This document shows, one piece after another, positions 1-11,304 of a stretch of 64,000 bases of DNA; the stretch's first letter is position 1, and each line of letters starts with the position of its first letter. The notes under the pieces were generated by a model. It saw nothing but the letters and a program-made list of their open reading frames with translations, was not told where the DNA came from and searched no databases. Origin of the DNA: Choristoneura fumiferana (Eukaryota; Arthropoda; Insecta; Lepidoptera; Tortricidae); the NCBI RefSeq assembly GCF_025370935.1, contig NC_133472.1:39815474-39879473 (forward strand). The letters run 5' to 3'. Both the position numbers and the translations under genes were made by a program.

Positions 1-1020
1 TAACTTCAATTTATAATTTTCTTTACCTATTTTGGCACCACGTACCTATCTATCTGTCTTATAGCCTGGAATAAGCTATGGCTTAGCTTATATTATATCG
101 TTCATTTTAAAAGTTATTCGTACACATCAATAAATAATGATAAATGATTACTTAACCGACCAAATGGCTTCACCATTCGGTTCTCAAGTTATTACATCCA
201 ATACTTGTCTACACTTAAGTTTTTACATCACAGATTAATCCAAAACCATTACAATTCGGCTTTTTATTAACGCCGAGCAAAAAGATGGTAAAAAATTTGA
301 TGCGCATTCCGTAGTTCAATTAATTTCTCTAATCTAGCACTAGCAGTGTTCACACCTGAGTTTGTATGGGCGGATAAAATTGGAACTAAATTTCCCAAAA
401 GGAGAGTACAAGTTTCTTTGTACAGTGGCGCCGCGGTGGACCGCAAGCGTAAGTTTGTATCCAACCTACCTAACATACTCGAACAACACAGCTAAACCTT
501 CATAGTGAACGCGCAGCCTCTTAGCGGTGGTGGTAACTAAGGAATGCCATAATTCAGGCATACCACCTTAACGGTGCGAGAGAGCGGGAGCGCGCGCTGG
601 GCTAGCAAAGGACGGAAGAACGACATGGTTGAACGACCGATCAAATAAGTTCTGTACGCGAACGTATACCACATAGGTTTTATTTCTAAACGTGTTGCTC
701 CGTTTCCAAGATGGCGGCGTTCGCGCGAAATCGCTGCGGTTAGAAAATTCTGGAAAATCAAAGGGTTTCGATTACTTTTTTAAACGGTTACAACTAAAAA
801 TCCTCTTGGCTTTTGCAATTTATTTTGCTGTACTTCTTACAAATAACATATTTAATATACAAAAGTTATAGAAATACTATCAATTTCAACTAAAGATGAA
901 ACTACATTACAGTCGTAATTATTATTTGTTAAATAAATTATGTATACCCATTGCAGTTATTATTATTCTATTTATGTAGTCCATCGGTTAGATTTACCCC
1001 CTGTGTGACCACCCATTGTT
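1..1020. other. AT-rich stretch without a recognised gene
   Basis: No recognisable gene or repeat. A CpG-richer patch at about 540-740 contains CCAAGATGGCGGC (706-718), which resembles the AAGATGGCGGC core bound by YY1/Pho-type factors. The ATG in it is followed by only ten codons before a stop. A 69-codon minus-strand frame at 267-476 has no family signature that I recognise. Confidence 0.5.
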
Positions 1021-1297
1021 GTTTTTTATTTGACTGGATGGCAAATGAGCAAGTGGGTCTCCTGATGGTAAGAGATCACCACCGCCCATAAACATCTGCA
1101 ACACCAGGGGTATTGCAGATGCGTTGCCAACCTAGAGGCCTAAGATGGGATACCTCAAGTGCCAGTAATTTCACCGGCTGTCTTACTCTCCACGCCGAAA
1201 CAAAACAGTGCAAGCACTGCTGCTTCACGGCAGGATTACCGAGCAAGATGGTGGTAGCAATCCGGGCGGACCTTGCACAAGGTCCTACCACCTGCAA
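1021..1297 (-). mobile_element. Retroposon 3' end, family 1 (most complete copy)
   Basis: Read on the minus strand this runs from a GC-rich body through GGTTGGCAACGCATCTGCAA and CTTGCTCATTTGCCATCCAG into an A-rich end, which is the layout of a retroposon 3' end. Related copies lie at 7824, 22388, 26553, 45756 and 63923. No coding part is present. It could be the 3' end of a LINE or a SINE that borrowed it. Confidence 0.7.
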
Positions 1298-1439
1298 AAT
1301 TCAATTATTGATTATTGATTTATTATTGAAAATGACGAAGACAAAGTGCGTCACAGTTGGGAAGTGGGATCCGTGACGTCACGCAGTGCTTAAAAAGCGT
1401 CATACGGCGTAACGTCATACGAAACTTTAACTGGCTCTT

Positions 1440-2146
1440 AATCCGGCCAAGAGCGTGTCGGACACGCCCGGGATAGGGTTCCGTAGTCATTACGAAAAAA
1501 TCAAGTAAAATCTTTCTAAGGATTTCGTATTGTGTACGGAGTCTTCCAAGTTTAGGTAGGTATGTGTGGTACCTTAGGCTGCTATTAACTCTTAGGGGCT
1601 GTTTCACCATCCATTGATTAGTGTTAACTGGCGGTTAGGTGTGATGCCGTCTCTATTTGTTTTGTTCGAATAGACGGAGACGGCATCACATTTAACCGTC
1701 GGTTAACGCTAATCAATGGATGGTGAAACAGCCCCTTAAACTACTAATAATTCTCAAGCAATCTTAGTCGCTATAATTTTCCTTGTAAATTTGATATATT
1801 TACTACTATTTTGGATTTTAATGGAAATGAAAAATTTGCACTTTAAAGTTTAATATTTAGCAAACAGATCACTAAATACAAAAATCGTCTGATCAACTCC
1901 CCAATGGTTTTAAGAGACCTATCCAACGATACCCCACACAATAGGGTTAGACGAGAAAAAAAACACCCCCACTTTACGTCTATGGTAGGAACACTAAAAA
2001 AATATTTTCTATTTTTTATTTTACCACTTCATGCCAAATCACAGCTTTCCAGTACTATAACGGTGTCTGAGCTTAGCCGCGGACGGACAGACAGACAGAC
2101 ATGGTGAAACTACAAGGGTTCCTAGTTGACTACAGAACTCTAAAAA
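1440..2146 (-). mobile_element. GGTTCCGTA-type dispersed element, interrupted copy
   Basis: On the minus strand the element starts near AGAGTTCTGTAGTCAACTAG, passes a run of GTCTGTCTGTC and ends in TACGGAACCCTATCCCGGGC followed by GACACGCTCTTGGCCGG. Copies in the other orientation lie at 44829 and 56390, and variants at 10331 and 32553. GGTTCCGTA and TACGGAACC at the two ends form short inverted repeats. This copy is split by the MITE at 1595-1735; without it the element is about 560 bp. The transposon class is not clear to me. Confidence 0.7.
1595..1735. mobile_element. PIF/Harbinger-type MITE with TTA target duplication
   Basis: A 141-bp element with long terminal inverted repeats starting GGGGCTGTTTCACCATCC and ending in the complement. 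It is flanked by TTA at 1592-1594 and 1736-1738. A TTA duplication and GGGGC ends fit Tourist/PIF-Harbinger non-autonomous elements. A second copy lies at 36583-36722. It sits inside the repeat at 1440-2146, whose sequence continues uninterrupted if the element and one TTA are removed. Confidence 0.85.
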
Positions 2147-2221
2147 CATTGTGTCGGTTATTTTCTGATAATCTAATCTGATCCGTATCACTAGACCAAA
2201 ATCACCACTGATTGGTTCCAT

Positions 2222-2352
2222 GCGACGGGCACATTAAAGGTGGTAGCGGGACGATTTGGAGCGATTCCAGCCGGACTGGCAACATTTTGCCGAAGCCAGA
2301 GACGAGTAGAAAAAGAAAGGAAGGACTTTGCCCAGCAGTAGGACACCGTAGG
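2222..2352 (+). pseudogene. LINE C-terminal coding relic
   Basis: Short remnant of the last part of a non-LTR retrotransposon reading frame. The sequence preserves the feel of a terminus rich in Trp and Arg that ends in a phrase like CPAVGHR, encoded by tttgcccagcagtaggacac. A related and equally decayed piece lies at 31606-31765. Frames are broken, no RT or endonuclease motif is present, and no function is expected. The clade, RTE-like or a neighbour, is uncertain. Confidence 0.5.
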
Positions 2353-2496
2353 TATAGACCAGGGTGGCCAACTTGATTACACCCAAGATCTATTTACTGA
2401 CGAAAACCTGTGCGATCTACCAATTACATAATTCTTAAATAAACCAGCTGCATAGTTCAATGTTTATATTTTTTGCCTTGCCACGATCGACTGGAC

Positions 2497-2887
2497 CAGG
2501 GTTTCTCAAAGTGGGGTACGCGAACCCCTTGGGGTTCGCTATTCGACGGTAGGGGGTTCGCGACAAGGTTTACCTACGTGATGGTGGCTGCAAGACTGGC
2601 AAGATGATTAAGATTGGTTTTTGGAGTATTTTTGTATTTTTTATTTCAACTTCAAATTTGTTACTTATTTGTTTGTTATTTGTTTGTTTGTTTCAGTTTG
2701 TATTTTCGTTGGCAAGACGATTCTTACCTATATTTGCTACCTATTGTTGAAATAAATAATATACCTTATATTATCATGATGATTGAAATAAAAATAAACT
2801 TAGTTTCTCCAACAGCCAGTTTTATTAGCTCGCTGTCGTCTAGAAACTTTAACAGGGGTACGTGGAGCCATAAGTTTGAGAAACCCT
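2497..2887. mobile_element. Non-autonomous hAT element with 8-bp TSD
   Basis: A 391-bp element beginning CAGGGTTTCTCAAAGTGG and ending GTTTGAGAAACCCTG, so the ends are inverted repeats. Perfect 8-bp direct duplications GACTGGAC lie at 2489-2496 and 2888-2895. An 8-bp duplication and CAGGG ends are hAT hallmarks. No transposase is encoded; the open frame across it has no recognisable domain and runs through the right end. Confidence 0.9.
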
Positions 2888-2895
2888 GGACTGGA

Positions 2896-3398
2896 CTAAT
2901 ATCGCGAACGAACGCCACCCCTGGTGTAGACTATTAAAAAAACTGTACTAATTAGATTTTTAAAGACACGAACCAACTTACCTGATAGAACAGTACTGAA
3001 AATCGTTAGTTTGAAACAATAGTATTATAACAGGTACTAGGTACGTACGTTAGTGTCAACGGAGGTGGTCCCATTAGTTATCCATCGTGAACCTACTATG
3101 TGCTTGACATAAATTATTCTAAATAACACTTTCCTGTAGGACCCTAACCTATCATTTAATACACAATTGTACGTTAACCGCCATTACTTGAGCCAAGGGA
3201 TTTACTAATCTCTAAACAGAGTCAAACGATCGGGAGACCACTTTACACTGGACCTGGACCACACAAGACTATGTCGTGACAGCGAATCATCAAATACACC
3301 GTACTTTCACATATAATGCTATCACTTACATATCATCCGCTACGTCCGTGTGTCTATAATTTCAAAACTACGCAAATTCCTACTAAAGTATATACAAT
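2896..3398. other. Unique spacer
   Basis: AT-rich sequence between the hAT element and the next Helitron-like relic. I see no gene, repeat or regulatory site in it. Confidence 0.5.
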
Positions 3399-3604
3399 AC
3401 TAGCTTACAGCCGCGGCTTCGCTCGCGTAAGCCATTAGATTCGATAATAGAATTGAAATGCCAAGACTTAACTAAATTCTCATACTGCCAACTGTAGGCA
3501 ATGGGGTATTCCAAAAAAAAAAACAGTGTTGAGTCCATCCAGCCTTTTAGCTTTATGGAGTAACAAATACAACCACAAACTTTCGCATTTAAGGTTAGTA
3601 GGAT
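3399..3604 (-). mobile_element. Helitron-like non-autonomous element, minus strand
   Basis: Left edge ACTAGCTTACAGCCGCGGCT is the complement of a 3' end in CTAG. Right edge AAACTTTCGCATTTAAGG is the complement of the usual 5' part with ATGCGAAAGTTT. Resembles the short Lep1-type Helitron-like elements of Lepidoptera. The body is diverged. Confidence 0.6.
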
Positions 3605-5529
3605 TTCCTTTTCCATAGCATAGAAGAAGATAAACATATTTACACAGAAACCCCACTCTTCTGCATTACGTTACATGTACATGTATAATTCGATGAATTC
3701 CCTAAACTCCCGTATTATGTGCACACGTGTGACTAATCGTGCGCGCATGGTAACGTATGACGTTCGAAGGGTCGGCTGTTGGCATCCTATTAACCTTACT
3801 AATATTACAAGTGGCCAGTTAGTGTTTTTCCTTTTTTGGTGATAGCGGTTTATGTATGGCCAGTAAGTTGTAGACCTCGTGCATATCTGTGGTTTACGCT
3901 CTCAAACCCCCCGGCCCGGCCATTTTGAAACATTTCGAAAAAGGAACCTGCTCACAAAATGTCATGAGAGTCGGCTAAAAAATGCAACATGTAGAGAACA
4001 GAAAACTGGACAGCCGGATATGCAAAATCCCTAGAATCTAGAGCCTAGATGACACGGAGACAACGCTGAATAGGTTATGGGAGGACCACATCGCTTGAAG
4101 AACGATAACCGAGGAGAAAGGTTCACGAGTAGTGAGCACAGATGGAAAGGAAAAGCGTCGGCAGAACTAGCGACATCACGAGAGTTGGGGGCAAATGGGG
4201 GATGCAAGTGGCGTGTTGTGTTTGATTTTGGCGTAGAGTGGCCTGAATCAGTCGTTAAATGCGAGCAAAATTCATTAAAGTGCTAGGGTTGTCATTATTA
4301 TTGTCACACGTCATTTCAATCGATTCCTGGTTATTTTTAATCCTTAGTTTAGAACTCTACCTATTGTGTTTAGATTCCTACATATTACACGTATGTATGG
4401 AAGTAGACGAAGAAAAACTATTTATTTGGAATTTCTACGGGATCCTTTTGCAACAAGGACAAAACCGCGGGCACAAACACGTTTTTCGACGTAAAGTACT
4501 GAAAAACATCAACATTGTAACCAACAAGACAACTTTTTTTTTTCGTTATACCTACTTCCCAAGTCGTTCTGTAAAATCGGAATCATCACTGACCACATCA
4601 TCCATCATACAACCCGAGAAGGCGACCTTCACACGCGAGGTCATCCTGGCACCGGTTAAAAACCAGTATAAAAAGCCAATGCGTGCCGGGAACCGTGGCC
4701 CGGCCCTTACCAACTGGTACAAAAAAAAAACCGGCGGCAATCTCGGAGGCGTACAATGGACCACGCATCCAATGGAGAACATGATGAACCTGCGAAAAAG
4801 CATTTTTATTACTTTCCTTGAATTTACCAACATTATGTGTTTACATCGCGCATATGTGCACAAAAGCGCCACAAATAATAAAAAATGTTATTTTATTGCA
4901 AACATCGCATTTTAACTAGACTTTTCGATTTGTTGCGCTTTTGTACTTACATACATAGTATTACATATTGTACTAACCTCTTGTGTCCGTTGATTCGATG
5001 CTGGCAGCATAGTTCTAATTTTAAAATAATAATAAAAAACGGACGCAAGGGTGTTAAACAGATGACTGGGGTTCTAGCTGCCAACGTGATCTTCACTACA
5101 ATACCTACAATACAAATATAATGACTCACAGAGAGAAAATTACAAGGTAACCAATAGGCGACCTTATTGCTTAAGAGCGATCTCTTCCAGGCAACCTTTT
5201 GACCTACCTAAGCAGCGACATGTGAAAAAGGATTATGTACAGAGATACTAAATTGTTTTTTATGAAGATTCGCCTTGTTTCTAATCCTCTAAAGCACTCC
5301 ACCACGAACACTACTCGAGAACAAACATTTGTATATTTCATACAAATATCTTTACACACACACACACACATACTTGCATGCTCAATCACTAATAATAGTA
5401 TACTTAGATTATAAGTTTTATATTTTAAAGTTGTAATTGAATAGTTATTCAATGCATATCATGCTATAGAAGAGCGGGACTTTTTGCTACAAGTGTGTTT
5501 CACACTTACTAGAGGGCCCCAACCTTCAT
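3605..5529. other. Mostly unique sequence; long ORF of doubtful value
   Basis: Holds a 218-codon open frame at 4259-4915 (+), which is AT-driven in its first half. I recognise no domain, and a 106-codon frame lies opposite it at 4552-4872. A (CA)n run sits at 5353-5371. No splice or promoter evidence makes this a gene. Confidence 0.4.
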
Positions 5530-5655
5530 TCATTGTCAACCTTATGATAAACAATAAACTTTCTCATTTTCATTTTCATCTGCCCCGACCGGAGATCAAA
5601 CCGGGACCTCAAGGTTCGTAGCCAGCTTCTCTAATCACTGGGCTATCCGGACGTC
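5530..5655 (-). mobile_element. tRNA-derived SINE, family A, relic
   Basis: On the minus strand the head reads GATAGCCCAGTGATTAGAG then GAGGTCCCGGTTTGATC, matching the A-box/B-box spacing of family A copies at 33104 and 59621. The downstream part differs from those copies and runs into a tail with repeated GAAAAT. Confidence 0.6.
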
Positions 5656-7823
5656 AATAAATACGATGACTACATTCCATCGAATTTGAACATTCATGTT
5701 TAACTGAATGACGCATACCTCCCAAATTTCTGAGAAAAAAACACGTACAGCACCAGGAAAAGACATCTCAAATCTCAATAGATCTCAGTTCAATCTCATC
5801 CCGATTAATTTTAATTGCTACGCCGGCGGGGTGAACAAAGCTAGCACCGTTTTGCAAAAAAAATATTACGTTTTTAGGCTGTTATTTTCATTATTTTAAA
5901 GTTATATGCTTCGTTGGCAGTCGCATCGAAAAGTTGGTTTAACAAAATGTTTGCTGCTCGTAAAAAGGAATTTAGCTAAAGGAAGCTTTATCGTATTGTG
6001 ATAAAGCTCTAGTGTATTCACGGCTGTATTAGAAAGTGTTACAAGCCATGACAATTCATGTCGTTTGTTTTTGTTAACATAAGGACCGCATTAAAACGTT
6101 CTAAACTTTTTCCGACAGTCATATGAAACAATTCATTATAAGGTACAAAAATTAATTGAAAATGCCTTTGCGTTTTTGGATAATAAACTGTTGGGCATAC
6201 TATGTTAATTAAGCTTAGTGTCATTCAATCTACCTGCCTGCAATATTTTTTGCAAATCGAAGACGATATTGTATTGTTTTTTGACAAATAAGTATTAATC
6301 TGACACTGACATTTATTTTTTGCTGAGCACAGACAAAATAAATTACGCTATGACATCGTCGCTGTCTGCTCTAGCTGCTAGATTCACCAAATGTCGGGTA
6401 AAGTATAATAAAATTAACATGATAATTTAGTTTACTCCGCAGTCTCTTCTCCACTCATAACTATACTTATTCAGACAAAGGTATTTAAGTATTTATGTAA
6501 AGTGAGGCCTTTTAAATTACACCTCCAGAGACTTGTGACAAAACTGACTAAACTTCTCTTTGAAAACAAACAAACTTTGAACAAACTGTTTTCCAACCAC
6601 AAACACTGTGTCCAAATCTCTATCACCATCTACCAAGCTTTCAACCCTACACCGACACCAAAAGGTTATTTTTCCATCGGAATTTTCCCTGACTTCACGA
6701 CTTTAAACACAGTTTAAAACAGCGCTACACTAAAAATCACAACGCACTAAACGACCTAACTCCAGCACATTGTTATTCCAATTGTGACCGTAAAATGTTT
6801 CAACTAGAGTTGCATTTAGTATGTGGAATATGCTGATTGAAGTCCTATAGGTATTATCAATTCAGACTCGTGCCTAACTAACAAGTCTAAACATAACACT
6901 TATATGATAACCGCGGCAAGAATTTCGCTGGCTCATGAGAAGAAAAGTCTTTTAGTATCGAGAAGCTAAATACAAGCTTAATGAGTGAAATATGGAGATC
7001 ACGGCCAATGTTTTACCGCCTTTATGTGCTTGTGAAGCATTTTATATTCAGTTCACCTCCTTAAGGATAGGCAAAGGAAGTAATATCCATACAGTTAAAT
7101 AGTAGATTGTTCAACAAGGAAGGAAAAGAACCAATATAATAGAGATAATAATAGAGATAGAGATAATAGAGATATTTTGAGTGTGATATTGGTGTTTTTC
7201 CCGAGTTAAGCACTCAACTTTTCATTTCGATTACAAAGAAAGTAAAATATATGTACCTACCTATGTAAGTATATGAGAAAAAAAAACTAAAATTAATAGA
7301 AAAAAATACAATTCATAAATGACAATGTCACATTTTCGACTATGATTTTTGATTTTGTTCGACAGTATAGGTCGAAGGTCAATGTAGTCATTTTTAAAAA
7401 ATACATTTTGTTTTAATTGCTGAGCAATAATTAATTAAACAAAATTTAATATGTATAGGGTGAATACGTAAATATGTGGTCCATTGACATCCAATGCCTT
7501 TTTATTTTTCAATTTATTTCTACACTTGGGAAGAAAGTGTAGTTTTCCTGCCTTGTGTTAGATATGACTTTCCTCACTTTCCGAATACCTATGAGAGATG
7601 AAAAATCTTTATCTGTCACTTTGACTTTGGCTGATTAGTTGTGAAAAGTCAGTAAGTAACTTTTTACAAATGTGGAGCGATTAGTTTACTGTAGTCGCAA
7701 AGTATTTTACAGGGCTTCTAATAGACATGACCGTTGGTTCTAAACCAGCTTTTCAAAATGGGTATAAAAATTATATTTGAAAATTATGATATTTAGTAGT
7801 TACTTAGTTTTGTTTGATACTTA
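5656..7823. other. Unique AT-rich stretch
   Basis: No recognised gene or mobile element. A short imperfect (AGAGAT)n run lies at about 7138-7178, in a segment starting with a motif close to TAGTAGATTGTACAACAAG, shared with the repeat at 18380. Confidence 0.45.
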
Positions 7824-7930
7824 ACCTTGGTGGTGGACTTTGTGCAAGCCGCCCGGGTTGGCAACGCGTCTGCAATACCCCTCCTGGTCCCACTTGCTCG
7901 TTTGCCATCCAGTCGAATAAAAAAAATAAC
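7824..7930 (+). mobile_element. Family 1 retroposon 3' end, internally deleted
   Basis: Keeps GGTTGGCAACGCGTCTGCAA and CTTGCTCGTTTGCCATCCAG followed by GAATAAAAAAAAT, but the intervening ATGGGCGGTGGTGATC block is missing. Confidence 0.7.
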
Positions 7931-9369
7931 CTATGTATATGACAAGGAGAAAATGTCAAATAAACGTTCAAACTAACTTAGTGATCAGTTTTTTTGCCGA
8001 ATGTCGGCTAAGTAAGTACACTAGATCCTAGTAAAATTGTCTTCCGATGGGCAGAGCTGTATTTTTAATATAAAAAACTAAACTAACAACGACCCATTTT
8101 ACCCTACTGCCCGAAGGAGGCCTGTTTTTTAAATGTAATTTTTTTGACGGGAAAGTCTCGAATAGGTACTCCCACGATTTTGCCAATTCATAATATTTAT
8201 CAGTCTTGCACTTTTCTCCGTCTGTACCTACGTGTACCTATATGTACGTTGAACTGTTCTATCCTATTACTAATTTACAAGTACACTTAAATTAGCCCCA
8301 GTTATGTACATACATACAACTAGTTCAAGCCACGTCGTGAGAGATGCCCTGATTGCGGCTGCACGACGCGACTCTTGCGCAGCCACGATTTACAAACTTA
8401 TCCAAACAGCCCGCAGCGGCGCCACTATGAACGTACAACTTCAAATTATTATGAAAATACCATCAGTTCTTTTTTTACACACGCGCAAAGGTAACTTTGC
8501 AGCGCTGTATCTCACTCAAGCATCTGACGTCTCGCTCTGGCGTTCTTTTTTTTAATTCCTCGATACACGGCCTTTACTGTGCCGCCTGTTTTGATTTTGT
8601 TTTTATCGTTTTAAAAATTTGATGCCACTAGGAGCGATGTGTTCTCTGATGGGTAGAGTTCAAAAAGTGGGACAAGTACTCGTAAAACGTAGTTCGGCAA
8701 AAGCTTGCAACAAGGCACCCATAAATAAATGAGTCGAGATAAAAAAGGTACCGACTCCTTTCAACGCTATTAATTTACGAACTTAAGAGACCGCATTGTT
8801 TCCATGTCTAATTGTAACACCTCGTTTAATGATTACAAATCGTAGTTCCACCGCATTCTCGCTTCGTCGCGAGTGAGGACCGGTTCCGTGGTACCACCGC
8901 GTTCGGCCGTGAACTTCCTGTGTATATACAATGGCTACAACGTGTTAATTTTTGATTTCCGTTAACCTTAAGAGAACATTGAACAGGTTAAATCAAGTAG
9001 TGAAAAACCGGATAACTCAGTCTTAAATCGAGTAGCTCGACATGTTTCGAGCTAATTCGTAGCTCATCCTCTTGAAGCACTCATGTTAGTCTTATGTTCA
9101 AATGTCAAATGAAGTTACTTTTTCCAATACACGTAGTGGCCTAATTGTACCTGTTTAAAAAACAATTACATCACGTAATTGTGCAAAATATAGAAATAAT
9201 AGCGTATATAATAATGGCCGTTAAGATGTATTCTTATCCATATATAAATTGCGGCATATTGTGTGGCGAAGTAATTATGTGCCGGTACAAGAAAACCAAA
9301 TGAGGGTAGCTCGAAAAACACGCGCGCCTTTATAATGTTTATCATATTTTTTGTTAGTCTAAATTTTTC
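7931..9369. other. Unique stretch
   Basis: No recognised gene or repeat. The GC content rises at 8320-8560, where an 83-codon frame (8304-8555) lacks any recognised domain, and again at 8840-8920. Confidence 0.45.
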
Positions 9370-9676
9370 AACGTGGCCTAGTGGTTTGACCTATCGCCTC
9401 TCATGCAGAGGGTCGTGGGTTCAAACCCCGGCTCGCACCTCTGAGTTTTTCGATATTCATGTGCGGAGTTACATTTGAAATTTACCACGAGCTTTGCGGT
9501 GAAGGAAAACATCGTGAGGAAACCTGCACAAACCTGCGAAGCAATTCAATGGTGCGTGTGAAGTTCCCAATCCGCACTGGGCCCGCGTGGGAACTATGGC
9601 CCAAGCCCTCTTGTTCTGAGAGGAGGCCTCTGCCCAGCAGTGGGACGTATATAGGCTGGGATGGATGGATGGATGG
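9370..9676 (+). mobile_element. tRNA-derived SINE, family B, with 9-bp TSD
   Basis: Starts GTGGCCTAGTGGTTTGACC and has a B box in GGGTTCAAACCCCGG. The body ends GTATATAGGCTGGGATG with a tail of extra GGAT units. AAATTTTTC is duplicated at 9361-9369 and 9677-9685, marking a recent retroposition. Other copies lie at 22001, 35611, 41331 (minus) and 57869. Confidence 0.9.
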
Positions 9677-9851
9677 AAATTTTTCCCTACGAAATCCTAA
9701 GTAAATACATTATAATAAAATTTGAAATACTCACCTGTAAAACTCTACAGTAGGTTAGGTTACATTCGTATTATAACTTCTGGACAATTAATGGATTCAG
9801 AGAAAAAAAAATGCCAAACAATTATTATGTCAAATATTACGAGTACTGCCT

Positions 9852-10083
9852 TTTCGCAACGTAACGTTTGGCAACCAGTTTCATTTCGCAACTTTTCATT
9901 TCGCAAACTCTAAAACTGTAAATATTTCAGGATTTATTTCAGGGCCACCGTGTAGAACCCTTTGGGTTAGGTTAGGTTAGTTTTATAAAAATCCTGAAAT
10001 ATTTACAGTTTCAGAAATATTAAACAGTTGGGAAATGAAAAGTTGCGAAATGAAACAGGTGGCCAAACGTTATTCGCCGAAAC
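9852..10083. repeat. Inverted repeat with telomere-like TTAGG units in the loop
   Basis: Arms of about 85 bp (9852-9936 and 9990-10083) carry AACGTTTGGC..CCAGTTTCATTTCGC and its complement with small gaps. The loop contains GGTTAGGTTAGGTTAG at about 9965-9980, three units of the insect telomeric motif. Probably a decayed foldback or MITE; no target duplication was found. Confidence 0.7.
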
Positions 10084-10330
10084 ATTAGTAAACCCAAATA
10101 TTACATTATGACTTTCTACAATTATGTATGCGAGCTGGTCTCCCGGAGTGACGACTAGGCCTTATTGTCAAAGACACTTGTAATCACAATCGTTTTCACC
10201 ACTTCTTTTTGTCACACGGCATAAGACGAGGGAAGAAAGAGACGGTAAATGCGATTGCGAACACCAGCGCGTTAGAAATACGGCCTCAATTTTATACTTT
10301 TTTAGATTTCGATAAGCAAACATTTTGCTA

Positions 10331-10628
10331 AAAAACGGCCAAGTGCGAGACGGACTCGCGCACGAAGGGTTCCGTACCATCTATACAACATTCATGACAT
10401 TGGCAAAACACGGCAAAAAACACGTTTGTTGTATGGGAGCCCCCCTTAAATATTTAATTTATTCTGTTTTTAGTATTTGTTGTTATAGCGGCCACAGTTT
10501 ACATCTGTGAAAATTTCAACTGTCTAGCTATCACGGTTCATGAGAGACAGCCTGGTGACAGACGGACGGACAGCGAGGTATTAATGATATGGTTTCCGTT
10601 TTTACACTTTGGGTACGGAACCCTAATA
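10331..10628 (-). mobile_element. GGTTCCGTA-type dispersed element, variant
   Basis: Left end AACGGCCAAGTGCGAGACGG leads into GAAGGGTTCCGTACC, and the right end is GGGTACGGAACCCTAATA, with GACAGACGGACGGACAG near the right end. Same general layout as the copies at 1440, 44829 and 56390, but a different body. Confidence 0.65.
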
Positions 10629-10882
10629 ACAAACAAGTATGTAATATAGTTCTATCGACTCTACATTCCATTCGACTGCTTCTCTAATATGATAATAATT
10701 GACATACCAGGAAAACTTATAGTTAAACGTTTACTTTGAAGATTAGAGAAACTGAACAAAGTATTAGTTTAGTTCAAGCTAGGTATAATGAGTATTACCG
10801 ACTGCTTCAAGTCATCGTCATCATCATCATCACCACCACTGCTATCGAGCTCATCTTAACACGAATCTCACTAATATTATAA

Positions 10883-11304
10883 TGAGGGCTATCGTTTTTC
10901 GTCTTTCTAGATGGCGCCACTGTTGCGTGAGATTTTTAAGTGTGGCTTTCAAAGTCTGTTATTACGGGCGTGAAAACCAAGTTTAGATTAAAATCATATT
11001 TAATACACTTTAAAACCTTGCCATAAAAATATCGAGCAACCACAGTGTTGCGTAGTCCCGTTTTGTACAGAAAAAAGGGAGGACAAAAGTTTCCGAAAGA
11101 CAAAACTGTCTCAAAACACAGACATTCATTGCCCCGTAACGCATAATTGCCGTAATCAATTTCAGGTAATGAAAAATATTCACAAAATTATTCTAATTAT
11201 AAATAAACCCGCGTAGCTCACCCAAAAACTATGAGATTTGACATTTCGGAGACCTCACGCTACACTAGCGCCTCTAGTGGCGAATTCATACGCGACAGCC
11301 CTCA
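10883..11304 (+). mobile_element. TIR element TGAGGGCTATCG, copy 1
   Basis: A 422-bp element with ends TGAGGGCTATCG and CGACAGCCCTCA. A second copy at 63487-63891 lies in the opposite orientation and matches along almost its whole length. No coding capacity; no clear target duplication. Confidence 0.75.

Noticed and set aside
267..476. 69-codon minus-strand frame
   Set aside because: Composition is plausible but no family is recognised, the frame is closed just upstream, and the acceptor that would be needed has a poor pyrimidine tract.
4259..4915. 218-codon open frame as a gene
   Set aside because: AT-driven composition in the first half, no recognised domain, no splice or promoter context, and a long frame on the opposite strand over the same DNA.
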